Shown here in pieces: positions 24,976 through 34,062 of a stretch of 64,000 nucleotides of DNA. Within the stretch, counting starts at the first letter, position 1; each line of letters opens with the position of its first letter. The notes under the pieces are model-generated. The model ran no database searches, was not told where the DNA came from, and was given only the letters and a program-made list of their open reading frames with translations. The stretch is taken from contig JANNNX010000071.1 in the NCBI GenBank assembly GCA_031398745.1, positions 52,088-116,087 on the forward strand. Reading direction: 5' to 3'. The position numbers and the translations under genes were made by a program. Source of the stretch: JANNNX01 sp031398745 (GTDB lineage Bacteria; Actinomycetota; Acidimicrobiia; Acidimicrobiales; CADCSY01).

Positions 24976-26268
24976 ATGAGCCCAGCGTCGACGTCCCGAG
25001 CTTCCCGGACCTTCGCGGCCCTCCGCGTCCGGAACTTCCGGTGGTTCTTCGGCGCCCAATGCCTGTCCCAGATCGGGTCGTGGTTCCAGATGGTCGCCCA
25101 GATCTGGCTGGTGGCCGAGATGACCGGCAGCGGCGTGGCCCTGGGCCTGGTGACAGCCCTCCAAGCACTCCCCTTCCTCTTCCTCACCACCTACGGCGGC
25201 GCCCTGGCCGATCGCCTGCCGACCCGTCGCGTGCTCCTCGTGACCCAGTCCCTGCTGGCCGCGGTGGCGACCGCCATGGCCGTCCTCTCCGCCACCGACG
25301 TGCTGACCGTGGGCTGGATCTATGCGCTGGCGCTGGTGGCCGGAACCGTCAACGCCTTCGACCGGCCGGCGGCGTCGGCCTTCCTCTACGAGATGGTCGG
25401 ACCGGAGGACCTCTCCTCGGCGGTGGGCCTGGGCAGCGTCGAGATGTCCACCGGTCGGCTGGTGGGGCCCGCCTTGGCCGGCGTGCTGCTGGCGTCGGTC
25501 GGGGCCACTGCCTGCTTCGCGATCAACGGGGTGTCCTTTGCCATCGTGATCGTGGCCCTGCTCCGCCTGCGGACCTCGGAGCTCGTCCCTCGGACCCGCA
25601 GCGGCCAGTCCCGTCCCAAGGTCATGGAGGCCATCCGCTACGTCCGGGGGGTGCCCGAACTCCTCTGGCCGATCGTCGCCTGCGCCGTCGTCGGCTGCCT
25701 GGCCTTCAACTTCCTCACGGTGATGACCGCCATGGTGCGCTTCGAGTTCGACGCCGGCAGCGACGCCCTGGGTGCCGTCGAGTCCCTCAACGCCCTCTTC
25801 GCCATCCCCGGCGGTCTGCTCATCGCCGGGGTGCACCGGCCGACCATCCGCCTCGCCGGCCTCGTCACCCTGGCCTTCAGCGCCGCCCTGGCCCTCAACG
25901 CGCTGGCCCCGACGTTGGGGTGGTACCTGCTGGTGATGCCGTTCTTCGGGATGTCCGTGGCCGCCTTCATGGCCGTCACCCAGTCCGTCGTCCAGCGCAA
26001 CGCCGCCCCCGAGATGCAGGGGCGGGTGGCCAGCCTCTACATGCTCGCCCTCATGGGAACCTCGCCGCTGGGCGCGCTCATCGCCGGGGTGCTGATCGAC
26101 ATCTCACCCCGGGCCGCGTGGGCCATGGGCGCGAGCGGGACGCTGGTCAGTGCGGTGCTGCTGCTCGTGGTCAGCCGCACCCACCGGGGTGAGGACTCCC
26201 AACCCGAGGTGGTCGGGGGCGTGGCCGTCGGCCTGGGCCCCGACGAGGCCGTCCAGCTCGTCGGCTGA
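24976..26268 (+). CDS. MFS exporter, EntS/DHA3-type
   Basis: 430 residues, about 12 membrane helices. The N-terminal FAALRVRNFRWFFGAQCLSQIGSWFQMVAQIWLV and the A-D-R-L-P-T-R-R loop are hallmarks of the MFS_3/EntS-like family, which exports siderophores or macrolide-like drugs. It has a paralogue (26295-27530) facing it across a 26-bp gap. Substrate unknown. ATG 24976 starts the family-like sequence. Confidence 0.85.
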   Translation: MSPASTSRASRTFAALRVRNFRWFFGAQCLSQIGSWFQMVAQIWLVAEMTGSGVALGLVTALQALPFLFLTTYGGALADRLPTRRVLLVTQSLLAAVATAMAVLSATDVLTVGWIYALALVAGTVNAFDRPAASAFLYEMVGPEDLSSAVGLGSVEMSTGRLVGPALAGVLLASVGATACFAINGVSFAIVIVALLRLRTSELVPRTRSGQSRPKVMEAIRYVRGVPELLWPIVACAVVGCLAFNFLTVMTAMVRFEFDAGSDALGAVESLNALFAIPGGLLIAGVHRPTIRLAGLVTLAFSAALALNALAPTLGWYLLVMPFFGMSVAAFMAVTQSVVQRNAAPEMQGRVASLYMLALMGTSPLGALIAGVLIDISPRAAWAMGASGTLVSAVLLLVVSRTHRGEDSQPEVVGGVAVGLGPDEAVQLVG

Positions 26269-26294
26269 GTGGGTCCCTCCCCCGGTCGGGATGC

Positions 26295-27530
26295 TCAGGC
26301 AGGGGCCGTCGCCGTCGCCTGTCGCCGGTCGATGGCCGCCAGGCTGGGGTAGGCGGCCAGGGCCACGCACAGCGTGGCCACACCGCCGAGAGCGAGCCCC
26401 CAGCGGGGGCCCACGTGCTGGCCGATCCATCCCACGAGGGGACCACCGACGGGCGTCGAGCCCAGGAAGGCGACGGCCCACAGGGCCATGACCCGGCCCC
26501 GCATGGCCGGGGCGGTGGCCAGCTGGAGGGTGCTGTTACCGAGGGAGAGGAACGTGATGCTGGTGGCCCCGAGAAAGACCATGGCCACCAACTCCAGGGC
26601 CAGGGTCGGGGCCGCGGCGGCGGCCAGGATCACGACTCCGAACACGGTGGCCGCCCGGACCAGGCCCACCGCCGAGCGCTTCGTCCGGGATGCCACCCGC
26701 AGCCCGCCCACCACTGCGCCGGCGCCCATGAGCGAGGTCATCAGGGCATAGGTACCGGCGTCGCCACCGAAGGTGTAGCGGGCCAGCAGCGGGAGAATCA
26801 CCTGGAACTCGTAGGCCAGGGTGCCGACCACCGCCATCATCGAGAGCGGCCACAGGACCTCGGGGGTGGCCCGCACGTAGCGCAGACCCTCCCGCAGCTG
26901 GCCCTTGGCCCGGGGCTGGGTCGGTGCCGGGCGCAGCTCGTCGGACCGCATGCTGGCCAGGCTGACCAGCACGGCCAGGTACGAGCCGGCGTTCAGGAAG
27001 AAGCAGGGGGCCAGGCCGAGGGTGGCGATGAGCACCCCGGCGATGGCCGGACCCACCACCCGGGCCAGGTTGACCATCACCGAGTTGAGGCTGACCGCGT
27101 TGGTGAGCTGGTCGGGACCGACCATCTCCAGCACGAAGGTCTGGCGGGTGGGATTGTCGACCGCGTTCACCACGCCGAGGCCGGCCGCCAGGGCGTACAC
27201 CATCCACAGCTCGACCCGGTCGGTCGCCACCAGGACCCCCAGGGTCAGGGCCAGCAGTCCGGCCGCGACCTGAGTGGCCACCAGGATCCGGCGCTTGGCG
27301 AAGCGGTCGGCCACCACCCCGCCCATGGCCCCCAGCAGCAGCACGGGGAGGAACTGGAGGGCCGTCACCAGCCCGAGGGCGGTCCCGCTGCCGGTCAGGC
27401 GCAGTACCAGCCAGGCCTGGGCCACGCCCTGCATCCACGTGCCCGACAGGGAGACCAGTTGGCCGAGCGCGTAGCGCCGGTAGTTGGGGACGGCGAAGGA
27501 AGAGAAGGTCCGACGAGCGGTGGTCATCAT
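26295..27530 (-). CDS. MFS exporter, EntS/DHA3-type, paralogue
   Basis: 411 residues, same architecture as the facing exporter: FSSFAVPNYRRYALGQLVSLSGTWMQGVAQAWLVLRLTGSG, D-R-F-A-K-R-R loop, and shared VTALQ, NAVDNPTRQTFVLEMVGP. The two proteins align along their length by eye, so they are paralogues in tail-to-tail orientation, a duplication with inversion or two exporters acting together. Two adjacent ATG codons at 27530 and 27527 are possible starts. It lies 91 bp after lon on the same strand. Confidence 0.85.
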   Translation of the reverse strand: MMTTARRTFSSFAVPNYRRYALGQLVSLSGTWMQGVAQAWLVLRLTGSGTALGLVTALQFLPVLLLGAMGGVVADRFAKRRILVATQVAAGLLALTLGVLVATDRVELWMVYALAAGLGVVNAVDNPTRQTFVLEMVGPDQLTNAVSLNSVMVNLARVVGPAIAGVLIATLGLAPCFFLNAGSYLAVLVSLASMRSDELRPAPTQPRAKGQLREGLRYVRATPEVLWPLSMMAVVGTLAYEFQVILPLLARYTFGGDAGTYALMTSLMGAGAVVGGLRVASRTKRSAVGLVRAATVFGVVILAAAAAPTLALELVAMVFLGATSITFLSLGNSTLQLATAPAMRGRVMALWAVAFLGSTPVGGPLVGWIGQHVGPRWGLALGGVATLCVALAAYPSLAAIDRRQATATAPA

Positions 27531-27621
27531 CGTCGCCGCCACGCGGCCAGGCGCCGGCGCGCCGGGCGGCGGCGCGATCCGGCTGGCCCCCACCTCGGTG
27601 AGGCTAACGACGCCGGTCGCC

Positions 27622-30003
27622 CTACGGCGCCGAGCTGACGCCGGCGGCTGCCGGCTCGAGGGCCCACTCCAGGACCTCGCCTACGTCGGTGGCCAGATGG
27701 AAGGTCATGGCCTGGCGGGCCGCGGCCGGGACGTCGTCGAGGTCGGCCTCGTTGCCCACCGGCAGGATGACCTCGGTCAGCCCCGCCCGGTGGGCGGCGA
27801 GCACCTTCTGCTTGATGCCCCCCACCGGGAGGACACGCCCCTGAAGGGTGACCTCCCCGGTCATGCCGACGTCGGGTCGGACCGCCCGGTCGGTCAGCAG
27901 CGACACCAGGGCCGTGGTCATGGTGACCCCGGCCGACGGACCGTCCTTGGGCACCGCCCCGGCCGGGAAGTGCACGTGGATCCGCCGGTCGAGCCGCGCC
28001 CGGTCGATCCCCAAGGCGTCGGCGCGGGAGCGGACGTGGGACAGGGCGATCTGGGCCGACTCCTTCATCACGTCACCCAGCTGCCCGGTGACGGTCAGTC
28101 CGGCGTCGCCCTCCATGGCCGTCGTCTCGACGAAGAGGACGTCGCCGCCGGCTCCGGTGACGGCCAGGCCGGTAGCCACCCCCGGGACCGCCACCCGCGC
28201 CCGGACCTCGTCGGTGAAGCGACGCCGTCCGAGGAAATCCCGGACCTGCGGGCGGTCGAGGAGGACCGGCGTGGGGGCACCGCCCGCGACCTGGGTGGCC
28301 ACCTTGCGCAGGAGCTTGGCCACCTCCCGCTCGAGCGACCGGACCCCGGCCTCCCGGGTGTAGCCGGTCACCACCTCGTCGAGGGCGTCGTCGGTCAGCA
28401 CGACCTCGTCGGCGTGCAGTCCGTGGCGTCCGACCTGGCGAGCCACCAGGTGATCCCGAGCGATGGCCACCTTCTCGGCATCGGTGTACCCGTCGAGGCG
28501 GACGATCTCCATGCGGTCCAGCAACGGCGCCGGGATGGAATCGACCACGTTGGCCGTGGTGATGAACAGCACGTCGGAGAGATCGAGGTCGATCTCGAGA
28601 TAGTGATCGCGAAAGCCGTGGTTCTGGGCCGGGTCGAGCACCTCCAGGAGGGCCGAGGAGGGGTCTCCCCGCCAGTCGCTGCCCACCTTGTCGATCTCGT
28701 CGAGCAGGAAGACCGGGTTCATCGTCCCGGCGTCCTGGAGGGCCCGCACGATCCGTCCGGCCTGGGCCCCCACGTAAGTGCGCCGGTGGCCGCGGATGTC
28801 GGCTTCGTCCCGGACCCCGCCGAGGGCCACCCGCACGAAGCGGCGCCCGAGGGCTCGGGCCACCGACTGGCCGAGCGAGGTCTTCCCCACCCCTGGTGGG
28901 CCTACCAGGGCGATGATGGTCCCCGGAGCCCGCCGGCCCGCGCCGTCCCCGGTCCCGGGATCGACCAGGTCACCATCCCGCTCCGCTCGGAGCTTGCGCA
29001 CGGCCAAGAGCTCGACGATGCGCTCCTTGACCTCGTCGAGGCCGGTGTGGTCATCGTCGAGGATCTGACGGGCCGCGTCGATGTCGAGGTGATCCTCGCT
29101 GCGCTGGCCCCACGGGACTTCGAAGACGGTGTCCAGCCAGGCTCGGATCCAGCCGTGCTCGACCTGCTGGCTCGGGGTGCGCTCGAGGCGCCCGATCTCG
29201 CGCTCCACCGCCTGGCGGGCGGCATCGGTCAGCGCTCCCTCGGCGACGAGCCCAGTCAGCCGCTGCCGGTAGCCGTCGACGAGATCCCCGTCCTCGCCCT
29301 CACCCTCACCCAGCTCCTTGCGGATGGCGACCAGTTGCTGGCGCAGGATCAGCTCGCGCTGGCTGCGGTCGATGGTGTCGCTCACCTCTCGGCGGATCGA
29401 CTCCGACACCTCCCGCTCGGCCAGCGCCTCCTTGACCCAGACCAGAACGGTGATGAGCCGCTCCTCGACGTCGATCGTCTCCAACAGCTCGATCCGGCGC
29501 TCGTGGCTCAGCTCGGGCCACCACCCGACCTGATCGGCCAGGCCCCCCGGGTCCTCGGTGCTGCGCAGCACCTCGCGCAGCCGCCGGCTCCCGATGCTCT
29601 CGAACAGCGCGCCGAGACTCGCCCGCAGGTCGGCGGCCAACTCGGAGGTCCGAGCGGTGGCCGGCGGATCGTCGAGCACGTCGACCTCGAGCCACAGTGC
29701 CGCGGTGCGGCCGATCACCCCGGCGCCCACGACCGCCCGGTTGGTGGCCCGCACCACCAGGCCCGGAGTGCCGCCGGGCAGGTCGCCACGGTCCTCGATG
29801 GTGGCCACCGTGCCCACTCGGGCGTAGGCCCCCGACCCGAGCCGGGGAAGCAGCAGGATCTGGTTGTCGGCAGCCGCGGCCGCCTCGGCCGCCCGGCGGG
29901 CCTCGTCGCTCTCGATGGCGATGGTCAGCACCATCTGCGGGAGCACGACGCCACCCGAGAGCGGCAACACGGGCAGGGTCAGGGTGTCCAGGCCCTCAGC
30001 CAT
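27622..30003 (-). CDS. lon: ATP-dependent endopeptidase La (Lon)
   Basis: 793 residues, full-length LonA. The N-terminal substrate domain (LPVLPLSGGVVLPQMVL) is followed by the AAA+ module with Walker A GPPGVGKT (368-375) and Walker B FLLDEID (432-438), a sensor region and the protease domain with the catalytic dyad Ser690 (DGPSAGVTM) and Lys733 (KQK). It degrades misfolded and regulatory proteins in the cytosol. The ribosome site AGGAGG lies 8 nt before ATG 30003. A 9-bp inverted repeat brackets the promoter region. Confidence 0.95.
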   Translation of the reverse strand: MAEGLDTLTLPVLPLSGGVVLPQMVLTIAIESDEARRAAEAAAAADNQILLLPRLGSGAYARVGTVATIEDRGDLPGGTPGLVVRATNRAVVGAGVIGRTAALWLEVDVLDDPPATARTSELAADLRASLGALFESIGSRRLREVLRSTEDPGGLADQVGWWPELSHERRIELLETIDVEERLITVLVWVKEALAEREVSESIRREVSDTIDRSQRELILRQQLVAIRKELGEGEGEDGDLVDGYRQRLTGLVAEGALTDAARQAVEREIGRLERTPSQQVEHGWIRAWLDTVFEVPWGQRSEDHLDIDAARQILDDDHTGLDEVKERIVELLAVRKLRAERDGDLVDPGTGDGAGRRAPGTIIALVGPPGVGKTSLGQSVARALGRRFVRVALGGVRDEADIRGHRRTYVGAQAGRIVRALQDAGTMNPVFLLDEIDKVGSDWRGDPSSALLEVLDPAQNHGFRDHYLEIDLDLSDVLFITTANVVDSIPAPLLDRMEIVRLDGYTDAEKVAIARDHLVARQVGRHGLHADEVVLTDDALDEVVTGYTREAGVRSLEREVAKLLRKVATQVAGGAPTPVLLDRPQVRDFLGRRRFTDEVRARVAVPGVATGLAVTGAGGDVLFVETTAMEGDAGLTVTGQLGDVMKESAQIALSHVRSRADALGIDRARLDRRIHVHFPAGAVPKDGPSAGVTMTTALVSLLTDRAVRPDVGMTGEVTLQGRVLPVGGIKQKVLAAHRAGLTEVILPVGNEADLDDVPAAARQAMTFHLATDVGEVLEWALEPAAAGVSSAP

Positions 30004-30028
30004 CGACGATCCTCCTGGAGTTCACGAA

Positions 30029-30095
30029 GGTCACTAGCAAGATGCAAGCGACAACCCTAGGGGCGGGTGCGGCATTCCCGATCCATCTAGTGACC
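30029..30095 (-). promoter_or_regulatory. lon upstream region with a split 9-bp inverted repeat
   Basis: GGTCACTAG (30029-30037) and CTAGTGACC (30087-30095) are exact inverted copies 49 bp apart, bracketing the likely lon promoter. They do not match the CIRCE, HAIR or ClgR consensus. Looping between two half-sites, or an operator pair, is possible; the role is unproven. Confidence 0.4.
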
Positions 30096-30133
30096 GACGT
30101 CTCGTGGCCGGCGGGCCCGGGTAGTGCTCACCC

Positions 30134-30214
30134 ATGTACATCGGCATCGGCACCATCGTCCTCATCCTCCTGATCGTCCTCGTCGTCTCCCTACTCAACC
30201 GGCGCCGCATCTGA
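30134..30214 (+). CDS. 26-residue single-helix membrane peptide
   Basis: ATG 30134 to TGA 30212-30214 encodes MYIGIGTIVLILLIVLVVSLL followed by NRRRI: one hydrophobic helix with a positively charged inside end. Very similar tiny proteins beginning MYIG and ending in Arg recur in other bacteria, where they are unnamed. It lies between lon and arfB with its own start. Small membrane peptides of this kind often modulate a larger membrane protein; none is specified here. Confidence 0.65.
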   Translation: MYIGIGTIVLILLIVLVVSLLNRRRI

Positions 30215-30275
30215 GCTCGGGGTTCCTGGCTGCGTGGTACTGCTCGGCGCGACCCGTGGTCGCTAGCGTCGAGCA

Positions 30276-30701
30276 GTGCCCGCAGACGACCGACGCGGCC
30301 TGAGGGTCAGCCGGTCGCTGACCCTCCCTCTCGACGACATCGAGATCACCGCCTCCACCAGCGGTGGCCCCGGCGGGCAGCACGCCAACCGGAGCCACAC
30401 CCGCATCGACGTGCGCTTCGACGTGGTGGCGTCGAGGGCGCTGGGCCCGAGGCAGCGAGAGCGGCTGTTGGATCGCCTGGGTCGGGTCGTGCGGGTGACC
30501 GCCTCGGAGCACCGCTCCCAGGCCCGCAACCGGGAGGCCGCGCTCGACCGCCTGGCCCGCCGGTTGGAGGCCGCCCTGCGCAACGACCCGAGCCGTCGGC
30601 CCACCCGCCCGACACGGGGCTCGGTCGAGCGCCGGCTGGCCGACAAGCGCCGGCAGGCCGAGCGCAAGGCCACCCGTCGGGCGCCCCTCGACGCCGGCTG
30701 A
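30276..30701 (+). CDS. arfB: peptidyl-tRNA hydrolase ArfB (GGQ protein)
   Basis: 141 residues. The release-factor-like domain carries the catalytic GGQ at residues 33-35 (SGGPGGQHANRS), followed by RIDVRFDV and a basic C-terminal tail (DKRRQAERKATRR) that enters the empty mRNA channel. ArfB frees ribosomes stalled on mRNA without a stop codon. Start is GTG 30276. It is a short, complete form of the family. Confidence 0.9.
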   Translation: MPADDRRGLRVSRSLTLPLDDIEITASTSGGPGGQHANRSHTRIDVRFDVVASRALGPRQRERLLDRLGRVVRVTASEHRSQARNREAALDRLARRLEAALRNDPSRRPTRPTRGSVERRLADKRRQAERKATRRAPLDAG

Positions 30702-30750
30702 GATCCTCGGCCGGTCGCGGCGACGGGCCGGGGCCGTGGGATGCTTGGCC

Positions 30751-31587
30751 ATGGCCGCCCGCTTCGCCGATCCGAGCCGCCGTGCCGGGGGCGTGACCCA
30801 TGTGGCCGCCACCGTCGATCTGGGGGTGGGCGAGCCCGTCGAAATGGCGGCCGAGATGGCGGCCGCCGTCGACCCGACCCAGTCAGTGCTCGCCGAGGCG
30901 TGGACGCTCGACGGCATCGCGCTCGTCCCCGAGCTGCCCGCCCATCGGGACGGCGACGGCGCCGGAGGGGAGCGGATCGCCCGCATCGTGACCGACGGCC
31001 GGCCCGTGACGATCGCCTATACCGCCTCGGTGGCCCTCCTCGACCGGCCCCCGATCGGGCCGCTGACCTTCGCCGCCCGCCTCCGCTGGACGACGCCCAG
31101 TCGCTACTGCCCGAGCGACCTGGTCGGAGGCCTGGCTCGGGCCGAGTTCGGACAGCCGGCGGCCGCCGACGCGATCCGCGCCGTCGCCGAGTGGGTGCAC
31201 CACCGCACCGAGTACCTCCTCGGCAGCTCCGACGCCACGACCACCGCCGTCGAGACCCTCGGCATGGGGGTGGGCGTCTGTCGAGACTTCGCCCACCTGA
31301 CGATCACCCTGCTGCGAGCCCTCGGCGTCCCCGCCCGCTACGTCGCGGCCTACGCCCCCGAGCTCGAGCCCCGCGACTTCCACGCCCTGGTCGAGGCCCA
31401 CGATGGCGACCGGTGGCAGCTGGTCGACGCCACCGGTCTCAGCGACCCCACCGATTCGGTTCGCATCGCCACCGGGCGGGACGGCGCGGATGTCCCCTTC
31501 CTGTCGGTCCTGGCGGGCACGACCGCAATCGAGCAGATCGCAGTCTCGGCGTGGCGGGAGGACCCGACCGAGCTGTCGTCGCGCTAG
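30751..31587 (+). CDS. transglutaminase-like cysteine protease family protein
   Basis: 278 residues. An N-terminal beta domain is followed by the transglutaminase core with Cys in GVCRDFAHL, His in DFHALVEA and Asp in LVDATGL, the papain-like triad. The family includes proteases and amidases as well as true cross-linking enzymes; no signal peptide is present, so it is likely cytosolic. ATG 30751 is preferred; an in-frame GTG is five codons upstream. The DUF998 gene begins at the very next base after its stop. Confidence 0.83.
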   Translation: MAARFADPSRRAGGVTHVAATVDLGVGEPVEMAAEMAAAVDPTQSVLAEAWTLDGIALVPELPAHRDGDGAGGERIARIVTDGRPVTIAYTASVALLDRPPIGPLTFAARLRWTTPSRYCPSDLVGGLARAEFGQPAAADAIRAVAEWVHHRTEYLLGSSDATTTAVETLGMGVGVCRDFAHLTITLLRALGVPARYVAAYAPELEPRDFHALVEAHDGDRWQLVDATGLSDPTDSVRIATGRDGADVPFLSVLAGTTAIEQIAVSAWREDPTELSSR

Positions 31588-32220
31588 GTGGCCGGGACGC
31601 GTCGGCCGGCCGGTCAGAGAGATCGGTGGCTGGCCATCGGGGGCATCGTGGGCCCGGTCACCTTCGTCGTCGGCTGGGCCGTGCTCGGTCAGCGCCGGGA
31701 GGGCTATTCCCCGGTCGATCAGGCCATCAGCATCCTGGCCGAGGCCGGCTCCTCGACCCGGGCGCCCATGACCCTCGCCTTCGCCACCTTCGCGTTCGGC
31801 GTGGTGGCGTTCGCCACCGCGTTGGCCTCGCGTCGACCGGGACCGGCGGCCATCGCCGGGTTCGTCACCGCTGTGGCCACGCTTGGCGTCGCCGCTTTCC
31901 CGGTGGGTGACGGGCTGGCCGACCAGCTCCACGGCCTCTCCGCCGTCGTCGGCTACGCCGGACTGGCCGCGCTGCCGACCCTCGACGCCCTCCGGCCCGG
32001 CACCGGCCACCGGTGGCGGGTCTACTCCCTGGCCACCGCGGTCCTGGCGGGCGGCTTCCTGATCGCCACCGCGGTGGCCCCCCACCCTGGTGTATGGCAG
32101 CGGCTCGGGCTCGGCGTCGGCGACCTGTGGATCGTGGTGGCGGCGGCCGGGATCGTGTCCGGGCCCTCCGCCGCCCCGAGTACGACGCGATCGAACCCTC
32201 CGGGTGAGCCGTCCGACTGA
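31588..32220 (+). CDS. DUF998 family membrane protein
   Basis: 210 residues with about six membrane helices and the DUF998 pattern: RREGYSPVDQAISILAEAGSSTRAPM in the first loop and LADQLHGLSAVVGYAG. No function is known for the family. GTG 31588 follows directly the transglutaminase TAG, so the pair is one transcription unit. Confidence 0.75.
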   Translation: MAGTRRPAGQRDRWLAIGGIVGPVTFVVGWAVLGQRREGYSPVDQAISILAEAGSSTRAPMTLAFATFAFGVVAFATALASRRPGPAAIAGFVTAVATLGVAAFPVGDGLADQLHGLSAVVGYAGLAALPTLDALRPGTGHRWRVYSLATAVLAGGFLIATAVAPHPGVWQRLGLGVGDLWIVVAAAGIVSGPSAAPSTTRSNPPGEPSD

Positions 32221-32245
32221 CGACTAATCCCACCCGGCTCACCGG

Positions 32246-32860
32246 TCAGGGCCGAGGCCACTGGTTGGCCCGCTCCCCCCTCGATGCCCGCTCCGCGGTC
32301 TCGGCCACCCGCTGAGCTCGGGTCTCGGGTCGCTTGGCCTGGACGATCCACTGCAGGATTCCGCGCCGGGCCGAGGGCGGGAAGCTCTCCCAGGCGTCGG
32401 CCGCACCGGGGTGAGCCCCGAAGGCGGCGATCAGATCGTCGGGCACGACCATGGCCTCGACCGCGTCGAGCATCGTCCAGGTGCCGTCGGCCTTGGCCGC
32501 CTCGATCGTTGCCCGTCCGGCCGCGGTCAGCAGACCGGCCGCCTCGAGTCGCTCGATCCGCTCCTTGTTGGGTCGCGACCAGCCACTCTTGGGGCGCCTC
32601 GGCGAGAACCACAGCAGGCTGCGGTCGGCGTCGAGCTTGGCCGGCTTCGAATCGATCCACCCCACGCACAACGCCTCCTCGACGGCTTCGCCGTAGGGCA
32701 CCGCCGGCCGTCCGGACGCCTTCTTCCACGACACCAGCCACACGCCGTCGGGCTCGGAGTAGTGGGCCGCCAGCCACGTTCGCCACGCCTCTCGGGTCTC
32801 GGCGTGCACCATGCGGCGGCCGTCCGGCGCGACCGCCGGGGTCAGGGGTTCGTCGGTCAC
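32246..32860 (-). CDS. YdeI/OmpD-associated family protein
   Basis: 204 residues. It shows the pattern TREAWRTWLAAHYSEPDGVWLVSWKK..VPYGEAVEEALCVGWIDSKP and the C-terminal FPPSARRGILQWIVQAKRPETRAQRV that marks the YdeI/OmdA family, linked to stress and antimicrobial-peptide tolerance in other bacteria. GTG 32860 overlaps the stop of the upstream membrane gene by 3 bp (GTGA). Confidence 0.82.
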   Translation of the reverse strand: MTDEPLTPAVAPDGRRMVHAETREAWRTWLAAHYSEPDGVWLVSWKKASGRPAVPYGEAVEEALCVGWIDSKPAKLDADRSLLWFSPRRPKSGWSRPNKERIERLEAAGLLTAAGRATIEAAKADGTWTMLDAVEAMVVPDDLIAAFGAHPGAADAWESFPPSARRGILQWIVQAKRPETRAQRVAETAERASRGERANQWPRP

Positions 32861-34002
32861 GTCCCGCTCCTCGCCGCCGCGGCCGACGCCGCCGTCGGGG
32901 GCGGCCTCCGGTCGCTGACGGCCCGCAGGACGACCTCGACCGGCCCGCGCCGGCCCCCGCGGCCCCAGGCGGCGGCGAGTGCCGCACCGACCGCCACCAC
33001 CACCAGGGCCAGCGCCATCTGGACGGCGAGGGAAGGTCGGGCGTCGTCCCGCCACCGCCAGACGAAGGCCGCACCCACGGCCAGGTGGGCCAGATAGGCC
33101 GACAGCGCCATCCGCCCGAGCGGCACCAGCGGGCGCAGGAGCGAGCCGCGCTCCCCCACCAGCAGGCACCCCGCGACCGCCGCCACCGCGGTGGCGCTGG
33201 CCAGGATGTACCAGGCCGAGCCGCTGCTGTGGGCCTGCCCGTCGACCCAGGGCCGCCACCAGGCGGCAGGTTCGACCACCGACGACGGCTCGGCGGCTCG
33301 GGCTACCGCCGCGGCCAGCGGCTGGAGGGCCGCCACGGCCACGCCCGCGACCAACAGCCGAACGAGCGCCCGCCGGTCTCGCAGCGGCTGGCGGGCGAGC
33401 CACAGTCCAACCAGCACGAAGCCCGTCCACCCGACCAACGGGTACCCGCCGGTCCAGGCCAGCTGGCCGGCCAGCGCCACCGGGTCGAGGAGATCGAGGT
33501 ACCTCGAGGGCTGGGTCACCCCCCGCAGGTCGGTGGCGCCCACCAGGGCGGTGACCGTAGCCGGAACCAGGAAGAGGCCGGCGGCCACCGGAAGGAGCCA
33601 TCGGGTGGGCACCCGACGCAGCCCGGGGGCGGCGAGGAGGAGGACGCCGTAGTGCGGGAGGATGAGCCAGACCCGGTCGACCACCGGCCACAGTGCGAGC
33701 CCCAGGGCCAAAAGCACGAGGCCGCGGCGGACCAGCATCCGGTCGTCGCCACCCCGCTCGATCAGCAACCCGACCCCCACCCCCAGCAGGACACAGAAGA
33801 GGGGCGCGGCCCGGCCGTCGGCGGCCCCGTCGATCGCCTGGAGCCAACCGGGATCGTCGACCCGGACGGCGTGGGCGAAATGGGCCAGCACCATGCCGGT
33901 GAAGGCCAGAGCCCTGGCCGCGTCGAGGCCATCGAGACGAGCGCCTACGGCCAGCGCGACGGTGGGTGCCGGCTCCTGCTCCCGGGGCGTCGCCGGATCC
34001 AT
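32857..34002 (-). CDS. acyltransferase-3/DUF418-like membrane protein
   Basis: 381 residues, about ten membrane helices. The start RLDGLDAARALAFTGMVLAHF and RAAPLFCVLLGVGVGL is that of the heparan-alpha-glucosaminide N-acetyltransferase/DUF1624-DUF418 group, which carries acyl groups across the membrane. Active-site His in LAHFAH is kept. Co-translated with the YdeI-like gene downstream. The AI-2E-type gene is divergent, with 60 bp in between. Confidence 0.75.
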   Translation of the reverse strand: MDPATPREQEPAPTVALAVGARLDGLDAARALAFTGMVLAHFAHAVRVDDPGWLQAIDGAADGRAAPLFCVLLGVGVGLLIERGGDDRMLVRRGLVLLALGLALWPVVDRVWLILPHYGVLLLAAPGLRRVPTRWLLPVAAGLFLVPATVTALVGATDLRGVTQPSRYLDLLDPVALAGQLAWTGGYPLVGWTGFVLVGLWLARQPLRDRRALVRLLVAGVAVAALQPLAAAVARAAEPSSVVEPAAWWRPWVDGQAHSSGSAWYILASATAVAAVAGCLLVGERGSLLRPLVPLGRMALSAYLAHLAVGAAFVWRWRDDARPSLAVQMALALVVVAVGAALAAAWGRGGRRGPVEVVLRAVSDRRPPPTAASAAAARSGT

Positions 34003-34062
34003 CGCAGGAGTCTGCCGCCCAGGGTCCCCGAGCGGCCGGCGGCGGCGACGCACGATGGACCG

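Noticed and set aside
27484..30060. Very long open frame on the plus strand across lon
   Set aside because: It is antisense to the clearly conserved lon gene; its His/Gly/Asp-rich translation shows no domain. High GC makes such shadows long.
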